Below, in pieces: positions 18,957-28,919 of a stretch of DNA of 64,000 nucleotides. Position 1 is the first letter of the stretch, and every line of letters starts with the position of its first letter. This stretch comes from Saccharicrinis aurantiacus (lineage in GTDB: Bacteria > Bacteroidota > Bacteroidia > Bacteroidales > Marinilabiliaceae), in assembly GCF_001660705.2 (NCBI RefSeq), contig NZ_LYBV02000046.1:1-64000 (forward strand), written 5' to 3'. Made by a program: the position numbers and the translations under genes. The notes below the pieces were generated by a model that saw nothing but the letters and a program-made list of their open reading frames with translations, made no database searches and was not told the origin of the DNA.

Positions 18957-19020
18957 AACACAGATCAAAGTCACATTAAACTCACGTTAACGTGAGTTTA
19001 ATGTGACTTTGATTTGTGTT
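18957..19020. repeat. 64-bp loopless palindrome
   Basis: The sequence is its own reverse complement across 32-bp arms centred between 18988 and 18989 (central GTTAAC), with a single G/T mismatch at 18963/19014. It has no loop and no U tract, so it does not look like an ordinary terminator. It sits between the tsf terminator and the guaC terminator. A smaller palindrome, GTACAA-TAC-TTGTAC, lies just before it at about 18929-18943. The remainder of 18889-19112 shows no gene. Confidence 0.9.
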
Positions 19021-19112
19021 TATTCTGAATAATATTTGTTTATAATACGACTCTGTACCTATTCATTATTGAATGGGATAAAAGCCAGAGAGCTAAAAGA
19101 ATCCCGATAAAG

Positions 19113-19141
19113 CAAAAAAGGCACCCTTCAAAAGGATGCCT
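19113..19141 (-). terminator. Intrinsic terminator of guaC
   Basis: On the minus strand GGCATCCTT, loop TTG, AAGGGTGCC, then six T, starting about 30 bp after the guaC stop. Confidence 0.88.
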
Positions 19142-19169
19142 AATTATTCAACTATATAATAGTAAATAG

Positions 19170-20210
19170 TTATTTTGTATAAACTCTATTTTCTTGTTCT
19201 GATACTCTGATAAAAGTAGTACGCTTACTTAACTCTTTAAGCTGTGAAGCACCAACATAAGTACAAGTACTTCTAATACCACCAAGAATGTCTAACACAG
19301 TTTCTTCAACAGGACCTTTGTAAGCCACTTTTACTGTTTTACCTTCACTGGCTCTATAGTTTGCTACACCACCAGAATGTTTATCCATAGCAGTAGACGA
19401 ACTCATTCCGTAGAATAATTTATAGGTTACACCATCCTCTTCAACAGTATCACCACCACTCTCCTCGTGACCAGAAAGCATACCTCCTAACATAACAAAA
19501 TCGGCACCTGCACCAAAAGCCTTTGACACATCTCCTGGTATAGCACAGCCACCATCAGAAATAATATGCCCACCTAAACCATGTGCGGCATCTGCACACT
19601 CAATAATAGCAGAAAGTTGTGGATAACCAACACCCGTTTTAACACGTGTAGTACATACAGAACCTGGTCCAATTCCAACTTTAATAATATCAGCACCCGC
19701 TAATATTAATTCTTCAACCATTTCACCAGTTACTACATTACCTGCAATAATAACCTTGCTAGGATGCGCCTTATGCATCTCTTTTACAAAAGCTACAAAA
19801 TGCTCTGAGTAACCATTGGCTACATCAATACAAATAAATTGTAGTTGAGGATGAGCTGACATAAGAGCAGCAACTTTTTGTGAGTCTGCTTCACCTGTTC
19901 CGGTGCTTACTGCAATAAAATTCTCAATTCCTTGGGGAGCTTTTTCTAAAAAGTTACTCCATTCTTCAAGCGAGTAATGCTTGTGAACTGCAGTAAAAAT
20001 CTTTTTTTCTGCCAAAGCTAAGGCCATTTCGAAGGTTCCAACAGTATCCATGTTAGCAGCCATTATTGGTGTGCCTGTCCATGTTACATTACTGTTTTTA
20101 AATCTGAAACTTCTTTCAAGACTAACTTGAGATCTACTCTTTAAAGTAGATCGTTTGGGTCTGAACATTACATCTTTGAAACCTAATTTAAGGTCGTTCT
20201 CGATTCTCAT
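19170..20210 (-). CDS. guaC: GMP reductase
   Basis: 346 aa. The N-terminus [20 protein letters not shown] closely resembles the E. coli GuaC class, and the catalytic cysteine lies in GPGSVCTTR. It converts GMP to IMP with NADPH, returning guanine nucleotides to the purine pool. The reading frame continues two codons upstream to a TTG (20216), but ATG 20210 matches the family start. Single-gene unit with its own terminator. Confidence 0.95.
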   Translation of the reverse strand: MRIENDLKLGFKDVMFRPKRSTLKSRSQVSLERSFRFKNSNVTWTGTPIMAANMDTVGTFEMALALAEKKIFTAVHKHYSLEEWSNFLEKAPQGIENFIAVSTGTGEADSQKVAALMSAHPQLQFICIDVANGYSEHFVAFVKEMHKAHPSKVIIAGNVVTGEMVEELILAGADIIKVGIGPGSVCTTRVKTGVGYPQLSAIIECADAAHGLGGHIISDGGCAIPGDVSKAFGAGADFVMLGGMLSGHEESGGDTVEEDGVTYKLFYGMSSSTAMDKHSGGVANYRASEGKTVKVAYKGPVEETVLDILGGIRSTCTYVGASQLKELSKRTTFIRVSEQENRVYTK

Positions 20211-20378
20211 ATTCAAATATTTTAATTACGTCACAAAATACTGAAATAATCTGAACTAACACTTTTTTTATGTGAACATTGGTTAAAAACAGTTCGTCAA
20301 GATTGTTGTAAACACTGGAAACCAACTTATTAATTTGTTTATAACTCACCCCGGACAATAAATATTTAATGATCTGAC

Positions 20379-20386
20379 TATATTTG
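20379..20386 (+). promoter_or_regulatory. -7 box upstream of the TtcA-like gene
   Basis: TATATTTG, a full match to TAnnTTTG, 24 nt before the ATG. No good -33 TTTG at the expected distance. Confidence 0.5.
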
Positions 20387-20410
20387 TGCCATACTTAGAA
20401 TTAACAATAA

Positions 20411-21160
20411 ATGAAACTAGATAAGCAAGAAGAGAAAAAAAACAATGCGTATTGCAGAAGAATAATTAAACTAGCAGGGAATGCTATTAATAAACACAAC
20501 TTAGTTACTGATGGTGATAAAATACTGATTGCGGTATCGGGTGGAAAAGATTCTCTCTCACTTATAGATATACTAGCCGATCGCCGTAAATTTTTGCCCA
20601 TAGACTATGAGCTGCACGCTATACATATTATAACAGACGATGTACCTTATGTTATAGATAAGGAATTTTTAAAAAACTTATGTGAATCTCTTAATGTACA
20701 CCTGCATTTTATAACTACACATGCTGGACTAGAAGAAAAGCCTAATAAAAAACCTTGTTTTACATGTTCGTGGAACAGGCGTAAGGAATTATTTGAGTTT
20801 GCACGAAAGAATGGCTTTAAGAAAATTGCTTTCGGTCATCATATGGATGATGCGTTAGAAACGCTCCTTATGAATATGACTCAGCATGGGAATATTTCTT
20901 CAATACCAGCTAAATTAAGCATGTTTGAAGGCAATATAGAGGTAATACGTCCTCTACTCTATTTAACCAATTCTGAGATGCTAAAATATTCAGCTATTAA
21001 AGAGTTTAAATCCTTAAAGGAGAATTGCCCTTACGAAGATCATACCATGCGCGAAGCTACAAGACAGATCATCCATCAATTTGAGAAATTAAATCCACAG
21101 GCTCGGTTAAACCTTTTCAGATCAATGAATAATATTGATGAGGAGTATTTAGGTAGATAA
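20411..21160 (+). CDS. TtcA-like tRNA 2-thiolation enzyme
   Basis: 249 aa. PP-loop ATPase motif SGGKDS (about 45-50), CFTC (about 116-119) and a third cysteine in ENCPYE (about 213-218) give the CxxC plus C pattern of the TtcA/TtuA family, which binds an iron-sulfur cluster and thiolates tRNA. E. coli TtcA makes 2-thiocytidine at position 32. The exact tRNA target here is inferred. Stand-alone gene. Confidence 0.85.
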   Translation: MKLDKQEEKKNNAYCRRIIKLAGNAINKHNLVTDGDKILIAVSGGKDSLSLIDILADRRKFLPIDYELHAIHIITDDVPYVIDKEFLKNLCESLNVHLHFITTHAGLEEKPNKKPCFTCSWNRRKELFEFARKNGFKKIAFGHHMDDALETLLMNMTQHGNISSIPAKLSMFEGNIEVIRPLLYLTNSEMLKYSAIKEFKSLKENCPYEDHTMREATRQIIHQFEKLNPQARLNLFRSMNNIDEEYLGR

Positions 21161-21173
21161 TCTATAAAACATA

Positions 21174-21210
21174 ACGAGTTCTAAATCCAGCTATTAGATT
21201 TAGAACTCGT
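21174..21210. terminator. Hairpin between convergent ttcA-like gene and galE
   Basis: A 14-bp perfect stem (ACGAGTTCTAAATC with its complement) around a 9-nt loop, centred between two convergent genes. U tracts are weak on both sides; probably bidirectional. Confidence 0.65.
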
Positions 21211-21230
21211 CAAAGAAAAGTCATTTTATA

Positions 21231-22256
21231 TTATAGTCCTCTCACATTTTTTTCCCAAGCCCAAGCAGAACCTAGAGTATCTTCCAAAGAAGTTTCAGCT
21301 TTCCAACCTAGCTCATTATTACCATAAGTTGTATCAGCCCATATTTTTTCAATATCACCTGTTCTACGTCCTACTACTTTATATTTTAAATCTACACCAG
21401 TAACTTTAATAAATGCTTTTACCAATTGCATTACTGAGTATCCCTCTCCAGTACCAACGTTGAAAAATTCGTAGTTATTCTTCTTTTTATCATTAAGCAA
21501 ACGCTCAATTGCGATAACGTGTGCTTTTGATAAATCCACTACATTAATATAATCTCTTACAGCTGTTCCATCCGGAGTATCATAATCCTCACCGAAAATG
21601 CTCAACTCATCTCTTAAGCCAGCAGCAGTTTGTGTAATAAATGGAACAAGGTTATTAGGCACTCCCACAGGGAACTCACCAATTAAACCTGACTCGTGAG
21701 CACCGATTGGATTAAAATAACGCAGTGCAATACAATTAGAGGCTTCGTTTACTTTACAGAAATCACGCATAATATCTTCACAGATAGCTTTTGTATTTCC
21801 GTATGGAGATTCAGCTTCTTTACGCGGTGTTTCCTCTGTTACAGGTAATTTATCTGGCTGACCATAAACAGTACAAGATGATGAAAATACCATGTTAGCA
21901 ACACCATATTTTTTCATCCCATTTAATAAATTAATTAATGAGTTTACGTTATTTTGATAGTACTCCAATGGTTTTTGAACAGATTCTCCTACGGCTTTAA
22001 AAGCTGCAAAATGAATAATTGCTTGTATATCTGTGTACTTCTGAAAAAACTGATCTGTTAAAGTAGCATCAGCTAAATTAAACTGTTCAAAAGCGGGTCT
22101 TTTACCAGTAATTTTTTCAATATTATCTAAAACTTCAATTTTTGAGTTTGATAAATCATCAACTACAACAACATCAAAACCCGAATTTTGAAGTTCTACT
22201 ACAGTATGTGAACCAATATAACCAGTACCTCCGGTAACTAAAATCTGCTTGCTCAT
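21231..22256 (-). CDS. galE: UDP-glucose 4-epimerase
   Basis: 341 aa extended short-chain dehydrogenase. NAD-binding GGTGYIG (about 8-14), catalytic Ser/Thr in SSSCTVYG and YxxxK in YGNTK, and the family string ALRYFNPIGAH. It interconverts UDP-glucose and UDP-galactose, feeding surface polysaccharide synthesis. A -7-like box TATTTTTG lies on the minus strand at 22295-22302. Confidence 0.94.
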   Translation of the reverse strand: MSKQILVTGGTGYIGSHTVVELQNSGFDVVVVDDLSNSKIEVLDNIEKITGKRPAFEQFNLADATLTDQFFQKYTDIQAIIHFAAFKAVGESVQKPLEYYQNNVNSLINLLNGMKKYGVANMVFSSSCTVYGQPDKLPVTEETPRKEAESPYGNTKAICEDIMRDFCKVNEASNCIALRYFNPIGAHESGLIGEFPVGVPNNLVPFITQTAAGLRDELSIFGEDYDTPDGTAVRDYINVVDLSKAHVIAIERLLNDKKKNNYEFFNVGTGEGYSVMQLVKAFIKVTGVDLKYKVVGRRTGDIEKIWADTTYGNNELGWKAETSLEDTLGSAWAWEKNVRGL

Positions 22257-22461
22257 CTTAATTTTATTATGAGTTATAATTACTAAATGAAGTTCAAAAA
22301 TAATAAAATACCATCAATTATATATCAATAGTAACAATATATTTTCTATAACTTTCTGTATATTAATACATAAACTAGTGGGTACTTGTAGGTAAAGTCT
22401 GTTTATCAACATATTATACCTAAGCATCAAAAAAGTATTACGATTGAAGAAAAATTTTTAG

Positions 22462-22469
22462 TATTTTTG
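22462..22469 (+). promoter_or_regulatory. -7 box of the SPOR-domain gene
   Basis: TATTTTTG ends only 5 nt before the ATG at 22475, so the transcript would be leaderless or nearly so if this box is used. The -33 match is poor. Confidence 0.4.
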
Positions 22470-22474
22470 TTTTT

Positions 22475-23398
22475 ATGATCGAACTCCAAAAACAGATAAG
22501 AGACTTATTAACAATTCACGATTGTGTAATTGTTCCTGAGATTGGTGGATTTGTTGTAAACAGAATTAGTGCGCAACATAATGAAACTACGGGAATATTT
22601 ACACCTCCAGGTAGAGAAATCATTTTCAACCGAAGTATTTCTCATAATGATGGCTTATTATTTAGCCATATCGCAAAAAATAAAAGCATAAATTATAAAG
22701 AAGCGCAAATAGCTACTGCAGCTGTTATCGAAGGATGGCAGAACTCCTTAAAGAATGGTGAGGTAATACTAATGAGCGAAATTGGTTCGTTAAAAATGGA
22801 TAGAGAAGGCTCTATTGTTTTTAATCAATCAGATGAATTGGGAATAGCTCCTGATACATATGGTTTAGGAACTTTCCATTTTAAAACTATTGATCAGGTT
22901 AATGAAATTGAAAAGCCTACAAGACAACTTGTGCAACGCACTGTTCAATCAAAGAGTGTAAGACAAATTGCGGCTAGTATTGCTTTAATTGTAGGATTAT
23001 TAACGGTTTCTCCTGATGTTAACAATTCGAAACAGACAGCTTCCTTTTCTGATTTTAAATTAAATAGCGAAGTGACCGTTGAGGAACCTGCAAAGTTAGT
23101 TGAAACTACTACTGTACTTATTGAAGAAGTAAAACCTTCCGTTGAAGTTATAAAACCTAAGGCTGTAGAAAAATACTTTTTAATCGCCGGTAGTTTTAAA
23201 AATACATCGCAAGCCGAAACTTTTTTAAGTAAACTAAATAAGCGCAATATTAACACGGCTTCAATTTTACCTGTTAACAACGGTAGGGTGAGAGTAGCTC
23301 TTGAAGGTTTCTCTGATAAGCTAGATGCAACAAATGCCTTGAATGCATATAGAAAGCAAAATGGTTTTAATTCAGTTTGGATATATACAGCCAAATAG
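22475..23398 (+). CDS. HU-CCDC81 and SPOR domain protein
   Basis: 307 aa. The N-terminal ~130 residues (DCVIVPEIGGFVVN, FTPPGREIIFNRSISHNDG) match the HU-like CCDC81 bacterial domain that Bacteroidota join to a SPOR domain. A membrane helix lies at about 163-180, then a Val/Glu-rich linker and a C-terminal SPOR domain (YFLIAGSFKNTSQAETFLSKL to the end). SPOR domains bind denuded peptidoglycan at division sites; the HU-like part would be cytoplasmic. This suggests a bridge between cytoplasm and septal wall (inference). Confidence 0.88.
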   Translation: MIELQKQIRDLLTIHDCVIVPEIGGFVVNRISAQHNETTGIFTPPGREIIFNRSISHNDGLLFSHIAKNKSINYKEAQIATAAVIEGWQNSLKNGEVILMSEIGSLKMDREGSIVFNQSDELGIAPDTYGLGTFHFKTIDQVNEIEKPTRQLVQRTVQSKSVRQIAASIALIVGLLTVSPDVNNSKQTASFSDFKLNSEVTVEEPAKLVETTTVLIEEVKPSVEVIKPKAVEKYFLIAGSFKNTSQAETFLSKLNKRNINTASILPVNNGRVRVALEGFSDKLDATNALNAYRKQNGFNSVWIYTAK

Positions 23399-23418
23399 AA
23401 AGCACGATATCTAATAAT

Positions 23419-23453
23419 AAAGCCGATTCAAATATATTGAGTCGGCTTTTTTT
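23419..23453 (+). terminator. Terminator of the SPOR-domain gene
   Basis: AAAGCCGATTCA, loop AATATA, TTGAGTCGGCTTT with further T. Confidence 0.88.
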
Positions 23454-23465
23454 GTGACATAACAC

Positions 23466-23500
23466 AAAAAAAAGGCCAGCTAAATAAATAGCTAGCCTAA
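23466..23500 (-). terminator. Terminator of metG
   Basis: On the minus strand AGGCTAGCTA, short loop, TAGCTGGCCT and eight T. Convergent with the plus-strand terminator at 23419-23453. Confidence 0.88.
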
Positions 23501-23520
23501 TATACTATTGAGTTCTCGTA

Positions 23521-25557
23521 TTATCGAACTTCTGAACCTGATTTAATTTCTTTTGAAGGCTCAATAAACGCTAAAGAACCATCAGCATCTTCGGCCATAA
23601 GAATCATACCCTGCGATTCAATACCTCTAATTTTTCGAGGGGCTAAATTTACTAGAATACTTACCTGTTTACCAATTATATCTTCAGGCTTGTAAAATTC
23701 AGCAATTCCTGAAACTACAGTACGTTGATCAATACCAGTATCAACTGTTAACTTTAATAATTTCTTTGTTTTAGCAACCTTCTCAGCTTCAAGGATTGTA
23801 CCAACACGAACATCCATTTTAGTGAAATCCTCAAAACTAATATTCTCTTTTGCAGGAGATACTGTTTTTGAAGCCACTTCGTTAGCTACTTTTGTAGCTT
23901 CCAATTTATCTAATTGCTTTTGAATTGCCTCATCCTCTATTTTGGCAAATAATAATTCAGGCTTATTTATAAAATGATCTGCTACAAGCAAATCAGTTTT
24001 TCCAAGATCTTCCCAAGTACAATCCGATCCATTGATCATTCCTTTTAGTTTAGCAGCACTAAAAGGCAAGAATGGCTCCATCAACACAGCTAAGTTAGCT
24101 GTAATTTGAAGTGATATATTCATAATTGTTTCAACTCGTACAGCATCGGTTTTAACCAACTTCCACGGTTCAGAATCAGCTAAATATTTATTACCCAAAC
24201 GAGCCAAGTTCATCATTTCTTTAACGGCTTCTCTAAAGCGAAACTGATCTAAACTGTCTGCTACTTTATCACAAATAACATTTATTTCAGCTAAAGTACT
24301 GCTATCAAACTCTGTTAGCTCATTACCTAAAGCAGGCACCTTACCTTCGTAGTACTTGTTAGTTAATACAATAGTTCGGTTAACAAAGTTACCCAAAATA
24401 GCTACCAGCTCGTTATTATGACGGGCTTGAAAATCTTTCCAAGTAAAATCATTATCCTTAGTTTCAGGAGCATTTGCAGTTAAAACATATCTTAAACTAT
24501 CTTGCTGATCTTTAAAATCTTCAAGATACTCGTGCAACCAAACTGCCCAATTACGTGAAGTAGAAATTTTATCACCTTCAAGATTCAAAAATTCATTGGC
24601 AGGAACATTCTCTGGTAAAATGTAAGAACCCTCAGCTTTTAGCATAGCTGGAAAAACAATACAGTGAAATACGATATTATCCTTTCCAATAAAATGAAGC
24701 ATGCGTGTATCGTCTTGCTTCCAATATTTCTCCCAATCGTTAGTCAACTCTTTAGTTGCTGAAATGTACCCAATTGGCGCATCGAACCAAACGTAAAGTA
24801 CCTTACCATCTCCCCCTTCTACAGGAACTGGTACACCCCAATCTAAATCTCTACTTACGGCACGTGGTTGTAAACCTAGATCAATCCATGATTTACACTG
24901 ACCATATACATTAGCTTTCCATTCTTTATGGTCTTCTAGTATCCATTTTTTCAAAAATGGCTCGTGCTTATCTAATGGCAAATACCAATGTTTGGTTTGT
25001 TTAACCACCGGAACGCTACCTGAAATTACAGAAATAGGATTCTTAAGATCTGTAGCATTTAAAGATGTTCCACAGCTTTCGCACTGATCACCATAAGCAC
25101 CTTCATTTCCACAATGTGGGCAGGTACCTGTAATATATCTATCTGCTAAAAATTGATGTGCTTCTGCATCGTAATACTGATCTGATACTTTCTCAATAAA
25201 CTCACCTTTATCGTGCAGTGTTTTAAAAAAGTCAGAAGCTGTTTTTTTATGTGTTTCGCTAGTAGTACGTGAATATACATCGAACCCAATACCAAAATCT
25301 TCGAACGATTTTTTAATAATACCATGGTATCTATCAACAATATCTTGAGGAGTTACACCTTCATTTTTTGCTTTTAGAGTGATAGGCACACCATGCTCAT
25401 CAGAACCACCGATTAGCAATACATCTTCACCTTTCATTTTTAAGTATCTAACATAGATATCTGCAGGAACATAAACTCCGGCAAGGTGACCAATGTGTAC
25501 AGGTCCGTTGGCATATGGTAAAGCTGTTGTTACCAGCGTACGATTAAAATTATCCAT
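23521..25557 (-). CDS. metG: Methionyl-tRNA synthetase
   Basis: 678 aa. The HIGH motif is in [14 protein letters not shown] (about 14-27), zinc-knuckle cysteines are in CPHC and CESC (about 145-165), and the KMSKS-like loop reads KISTS (about 335-339). The last ~110 residues are the EMAP/Trbp111-type tRNA-binding domain ([17 protein letters not shown]), present in the long dimeric form. A -7 box TATCTTTG lies on the minus strand at 25623-25630. Confidence 0.97.
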   Translation of the reverse strand: MDNFNRTLVTTALPYANGPVHIGHLAGVYVPADIYVRYLKMKGEDVLLIGGSDEHGVPITLKAKNEGVTPQDIVDRYHGIIKKSFEDFGIGFDVYSRTTSETHKKTASDFFKTLHDKGEFIEKVSDQYYDAEAHQFLADRYITGTCPHCGNEGAYGDQCESCGTSLNATDLKNPISVISGSVPVVKQTKHWYLPLDKHEPFLKKWILEDHKEWKANVYGQCKSWIDLGLQPRAVSRDLDWGVPVPVEGGDGKVLYVWFDAPIGYISATKELTNDWEKYWKQDDTRMLHFIGKDNIVFHCIVFPAMLKAEGSYILPENVPANEFLNLEGDKISTSRNWAVWLHEYLEDFKDQQDSLRYVLTANAPETKDNDFTWKDFQARHNNELVAILGNFVNRTIVLTNKYYEGKVPALGNELTEFDSSTLAEINVICDKVADSLDQFRFREAVKEMMNLARLGNKYLADSEPWKLVKTDAVRVETIMNISLQITANLAVLMEPFLPFSAAKLKGMINGSDCTWEDLGKTDLLVADHFINKPELLFAKIEDEAIQKQLDKLEATKVANEVASKTVSPAKENISFEDFTKMDVRVGTILEAEKVAKTKKLLKLTVDTGIDQRTVVSGIAEFYKPEDIIGKQVSILVNLAPRKIRGIESQGMILMAEDADGSLAFIEPSKEIKSGSEVR

Positions 25558-25622
25558 TCGAGAAAAATTACGAAATTATATTATTGAGACTCACACTAGG
25601 TGAATATTTTATTAATTTGCTG

Positions 25623-25630
25623 CAAAGATA
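25623..25630 (-). promoter_or_regulatory. -7 box of metG
   Basis: Minus-strand TATCTTTG, full match to TAnnTTTG, giving a leader of about 60 nt. No clear -33. Confidence 0.5.
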
Positions 25631-25737
25631 AGTGTTTTTAATTACCATTTATCATGGTGTATTCTGAAATAAAACGGAATTGCTTTAAGTTATTTGTAAA
25701 TATGCGTAAGTTCGCAGCAAATTATTGAATATTTAAG

Positions 25738-25862
25738 GTGGCGAGTTGGCTATAAGGCCGATAGAACCCAGCTGGCTTAGGGATAGAAGCGGCATCCTTT
25801 GTGAGCCCATTATGGCGAAGCAAAGATATAGCGCATAGCCCGACCCGCAGGGGAAGCCCCAT
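25738..25862 (+). ncRNA. Candidate structured RNA, conserved-looking Bacteroidota element
   Basis: This GC-richer stretch stands out in an AT-rich divergent gap. It shows GGAT-agaagcggc-ATCC (25781-25797), then a CTTTG/CAAAG hairpin (25797-25825) with an inner GCC/GGC, then GATATAGCGCATAGCCCGACCC and a short CCC-GCA-GGG hairpin ending AAGCCCC. I recall near-identical strings (GGGATAGAAGCGGNATCC, variable stem, GATATAGCGSATAGCCCGACCC, variable stem) in intergenic regions of many Bacteroidota, but I cannot give a family name. Strand is inferred from that memory. It could be a leader for the downstream LD-carboxypeptidase or a stand-alone RNA. Confidence 0.55.
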
Positions 25863-25907
25863 AGAATGATTTGATAAATTTACTGTATCGTAATTAAAAA
25901 TGATTAT

Positions 25908-26807
25908 ATGATTATTCCTCCATCAATAAAAAAAGGTGACACGATTGGTATTGTAGCTCCGGCGGGTAAAATTGATTTTAATATTGTAGAACAGGCATGT
26001 TCGCGTATTGAAAAGATGGGCTATAAAACAAAGCTTGCAAAACATTTAGACAAACCATTCTTCAATTTTTCGGGAACTGATGCGGAGCGATTAAATGATT
26101 TGCAACTGATGCTAGATGATGAATCGGTGCAATGTATTTTGTGCACCAGAGGCGGTTATGGGTCGGTTAGAATTATTGATAGGGTTGATTTTACGAAGTT
26201 TATGAAAAAGCCGAAATGGTTGATTGGCTTTAGCGATATTACGGTTATTCACTCTGCAATGCACAACCATAACTTGGCTTCGATACATGGGCCAATGTGT
26301 AAAAGTTTTTTGAACTATACGGATGGTGGTGTTGATATTGATATTTTATTTTCTGTTTTAGAGGGTGAAATGCCTGCGTATATGATTAACCCAAACCGCT
26401 TTAATAGAAATGGTATTGGCAAGGGAGAGGTAATTGGAGGTAACCTGTCGATATTATATAGTTTAAAAAATACTCCGTTTGATTTAGATACGAAGGGTAA
26501 AATATTGTTTATTGAGGACTTATCTGAATATTTATATCATTTGGATAGAATAATGCATAACCTGAAGTTAAGTGGGGCACTAAAAAACTTAGCTGGTTTG
26601 GTAGTTGGGCAGTTTACTGAAATGGTTGATAACGAGAACCCTTTTGGGCAATCAATAGAGGAGATTATTTACAATGCTGTAGCTGCATATGATTATCCGG
26701 TGGCTTTTAACTTTCCGGCGGGTCACATTGAGACTAACTATCCTCTTATTTTTGGTGTAGAAGCTGAGTTTACTGTTACTGATGAAGAAACGTCGTTGAT
26801 TTATTAA
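25908..26807 (+). CDS. LD-carboxypeptidase (peptidase family S66)
   Basis: 299 aa. Serine nucleophile in GFSDIT (about 106-111), glutamate in FIEDLSEY (about 204-211) and histidine in PAGHIETNYP (about 270-279) reproduce the Ser-Glu-His triad of LdcA. These enzymes remove the terminal D-alanine from murein tetrapeptides during recycling. No signal peptide, so cytoplasmic. An earlier ATG at 25900 runs into a stop after three codons, so 25908 is the start. Confidence 0.92.
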   Translation: MIIPPSIKKGDTIGIVAPAGKIDFNIVEQACSRIEKMGYKTKLAKHLDKPFFNFSGTDAERLNDLQLMLDDESVQCILCTRGGYGSVRIIDRVDFTKFMKKPKWLIGFSDITVIHSAMHNHNLASIHGPMCKSFLNYTDGGVDIDILFSVLEGEMPAYMINPNRFNRNGIGKGEVIGGNLSILYSLKNTPFDLDTKGKILFIEDLSEYLYHLDRIMHNLKLSGALKNLAGLVVGQFTEMVDNENPFGQSIEEIIYNAVAAYDYPVAFNFPAGHIETNYPLIFGVEAEFTVTDEETSLIY

Positions 26808-26867
26808 TGAAATAAGAATAAACAGAACATTATCTATAGATAATCTTTCAACTTCAAGTAATTACTT

Positions 26868-26875
26868 TATTTTTG
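26868..26875 (+). promoter_or_regulatory. -7 box of efp
   Basis: TATTTTTG, with TTTC about 18 nt upstream as a weak -33. Leader of about 35 nt. Confidence 0.55.
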
Positions 26876-26915
26876 CAGCTGAAATTGTTATCACAAAGAA
26901 TTAATATATAAGATT

Positions 26916-27485
26916 ATGGCTACTACAGCAGATATCAGAAACGGAATGTGTATAGATTTTAAAAATGGTTTATACTCAATAATTGAATTCCAGCATGTAA
27001 AACCAGGTAAAGGTCCTGCTTTTGTTCGTACTAAACTTAAAAATATTTCAACAGGTAAGGTAATTGATAATACTTTTTCTGCAGGACATAAAATAAACGA
27101 ACAACGTGTTGAGCGAAGAGATTATCAGTTTCTTTATAAAGACGATATGGGCTATGTTTTCATGAATAACGAAAACTACGAGCAAGTTACCATTGAGGAA
27201 AAGTTAATTGAAAATCATGATTTATTAAAGGATGGATTAAAGTGTGAGGTTGTATATCACGCAGATACTGAAACTCCACTTTTAGTAGATTTACCAATGT
27301 ATATTGAGTTTGAAATTACTTATACTGAACCTGGTGTTAGAGGTGATACTTCATCAACAAACTCGTTAAAACAAGCTACAATTGATACGGGTGCAACTAT
27401 TATGGTACCGCTATTCGTAAATACTGAAGATTGGATTAAAGTAGATACTCGCGACAGATCTTATGTTGAAAGAGTAAAAAAATAA
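26916..27485 (+). CDS. efp: Elongation factor P
   Basis: 189 aa, the usual length. The loop that reaches the peptidyl-transferase centre reads KPGKGPAF with lysine 32 at the tip. The C-terminus GATIMVPLFVNTEDWIKVDTR is the EF-P signature. It relieves stalling at polyproline. Whether K32 is modified cannot be told from here; no epmA/epmB, earP or ymfI candidate is in this window. Confidence 0.97.
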   Translation: MATTADIRNGMCIDFKNGLYSIIEFQHVKPGKGPAFVRTKLKNISTGKVIDNTFSAGHKINEQRVERRDYQFLYKDDMGYVFMNNENYEQVTIEEKLIENHDLLKDGLKCEVVYHADTETPLLVDLPMYIEFEITYTEPGVRGDTSSTNSLKQATIDTGATIMVPLFVNTEDWIKVDTRDRSYVERVKK

Positions 27486-27490
27486 AAATA

Positions 27491-27523
27491 AAAATGCTCT
27501 GTAAATTTTACAGGGCATTTTTT
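27491..27523 (+). terminator. Intrinsic terminator of efp
   Basis: AAAATGCTCTGTAAA with its near-complement TTTACAGGGCATTTTTT. Confidence 0.88.
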
Positions 27524-27689
27524 ATAACTACTTAGTTATATAGCATTTAAAACTCCACCTTTTTTAGCTAAACTCTTTAGCTATTATTAATCAGTAATAC
27601 ACGCCTAGTGTGGAATTCTATTTTTTATATATATAATTGTATATTACTAAACTCAATAGAAGATATACTCAAGTATAGGTAATCCATAT

Positions 27690-28919
27690 ATGGTAACTCG
27701 ACTTAAAAAACGCAAGACAAGTTTATTTCAGGATAGACTTAATATACTTCTCGATATTGCTCAAACAATTAATGAAGAGCATAGCGTTGAAGAGTTACTT
27801 GCTGAGTTTGAGTCTGTTTTGCTTAATGAATTAGAAGTTGGCAAAGTATTGGTATTCACCTATCATGATGGAGCTTGGGAAAACTTACTCAGTACTGGTG
27901 TTGATCAAACGGAACTACAAAATATTGATGTAGAACGCGATTTGATTAAATATAGTCAGATAGAAAACATAACTGTTTCACACCCTGAGCAATTAAAAAG
28001 TTTTGATTCTGTTATTCCCTTATTTCACCGATATAAATGTATTGGCTATGTGTTAATAGGAGATGTTGATGAAGAGCACCAAGGAATTAGCCCAACAATT
28101 AAACACCTCAAATTGATACAGATCATCTCTAACTTGATTATTGTATTTATTGAGAATAAAAAGATGCAGAATGCACTCCTAGAGCAAGAAGCTATGAAAA
28201 AGGAAATGGAATTGGCATCAAGGATTCAAAATCAGTTAGTACCGAAGGATAAAGAATTACCCATTAGTACAAAATATAATATTAGCGTGTATTATCGTCC
28301 TCAATTTGAAGTAGGAGGTGATTATTACGACTTTATTAAACTTTCAAATAATGTTTTGGGCTTTTGCATAGCAGATGTCTCTGGAAAAGGAATTGCAGCT
28401 TCTTTAATAATGTCGAACTTTCAGGCAGTATTCAGAGCTTTATTTTCTACCAGGATCAATTTAAAGAAGCTTATCCATCAACTAAATGAAAAGGTAAACG
28501 ATAGTGCCAATAACGAGAAGTTTATTACCATGTTTTTGGGTAAATACAATACTATAACCCGCAAGCTTACCTATGTAAACGCAGGGCATTTACCTCCACT
28601 ATTATTTGATGCACATAAAAACAAATTAACTCAACTAGAAAAAGGCTGTATTGGCCTGGGCATGCTTGATGAAATACCATCAATTGAAATAGGTAAAGTT
28701 AAAATTGAGAAAGGTTCTAAATTTATGGCCTTTACTGATGGTTTAGTTGAACTTGAAAATGGTGGTCAGATTGAATCAGGCCTAGAACACATTGAAAAGA
28801 TATTATCAAATAATAAAAGCTTTGATAGTAATATGAGTGAGATTAAAAGCTTAATTGACGACCATTTAAAATCAGACTCTCTATTTGATGATGTAACCGT
28901 TACTGGTATCGGTTTTTAA
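27690..28919 (+). CDS. RsbU/SpoIIE-type serine phosphatase with N-terminal GAF-like domain
   Basis: 409 aa. Residues about 15-165 look like a GAF-type sensor; a coiled-coil linker follows (LEQEAMKKEMELASRIQNQLVPKD, about 167-190), then a PP2C-like SpoIIE domain: YRPQFEVGGDYYDF (about 204-217), ADVSGKGIAASL (about 229-240), YVNAGHLPP (about 291-299) and FTDGL (about 350-354). The aspartates of GGDYYD, ADVSGKG and TDG are the metal ligands. It probably dephosphorylates an anti-anti-sigma-like protein (inference). No partner gene is adjacent. Confidence 0.9.
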   Translation: MVTRLKKRKTSLFQDRLNILLDIAQTINEEHSVEELLAEFESVLLNELEVGKVLVFTYHDGAWENLLSTGVDQTELQNIDVERDLIKYSQIENITVSHPEQLKSFDSVIPLFHRYKCIGYVLIGDVDEEHQGISPTIKHLKLIQIISNLIIVFIENKKMQNALLEQEAMKKEMELASRIQNQLVPKDKELPISTKYNISVYYRPQFEVGGDYYDFIKLSNNVLGFCIADVSGKGIAASLIMSNFQAVFRALFSTRINLKKLIHQLNEKVNDSANNEKFITMFLGKYNTITRKLTYVNAGHLPPLLFDAHKNKLTQLEKGCIGLGMLDEIPSIEIGKVKIEKGSKFMAFTDGLVELENGGQIESGLEHIEKILSNNKSFDSNMSEIKSLIDDHLKSDSLFDDVTVTGIGF

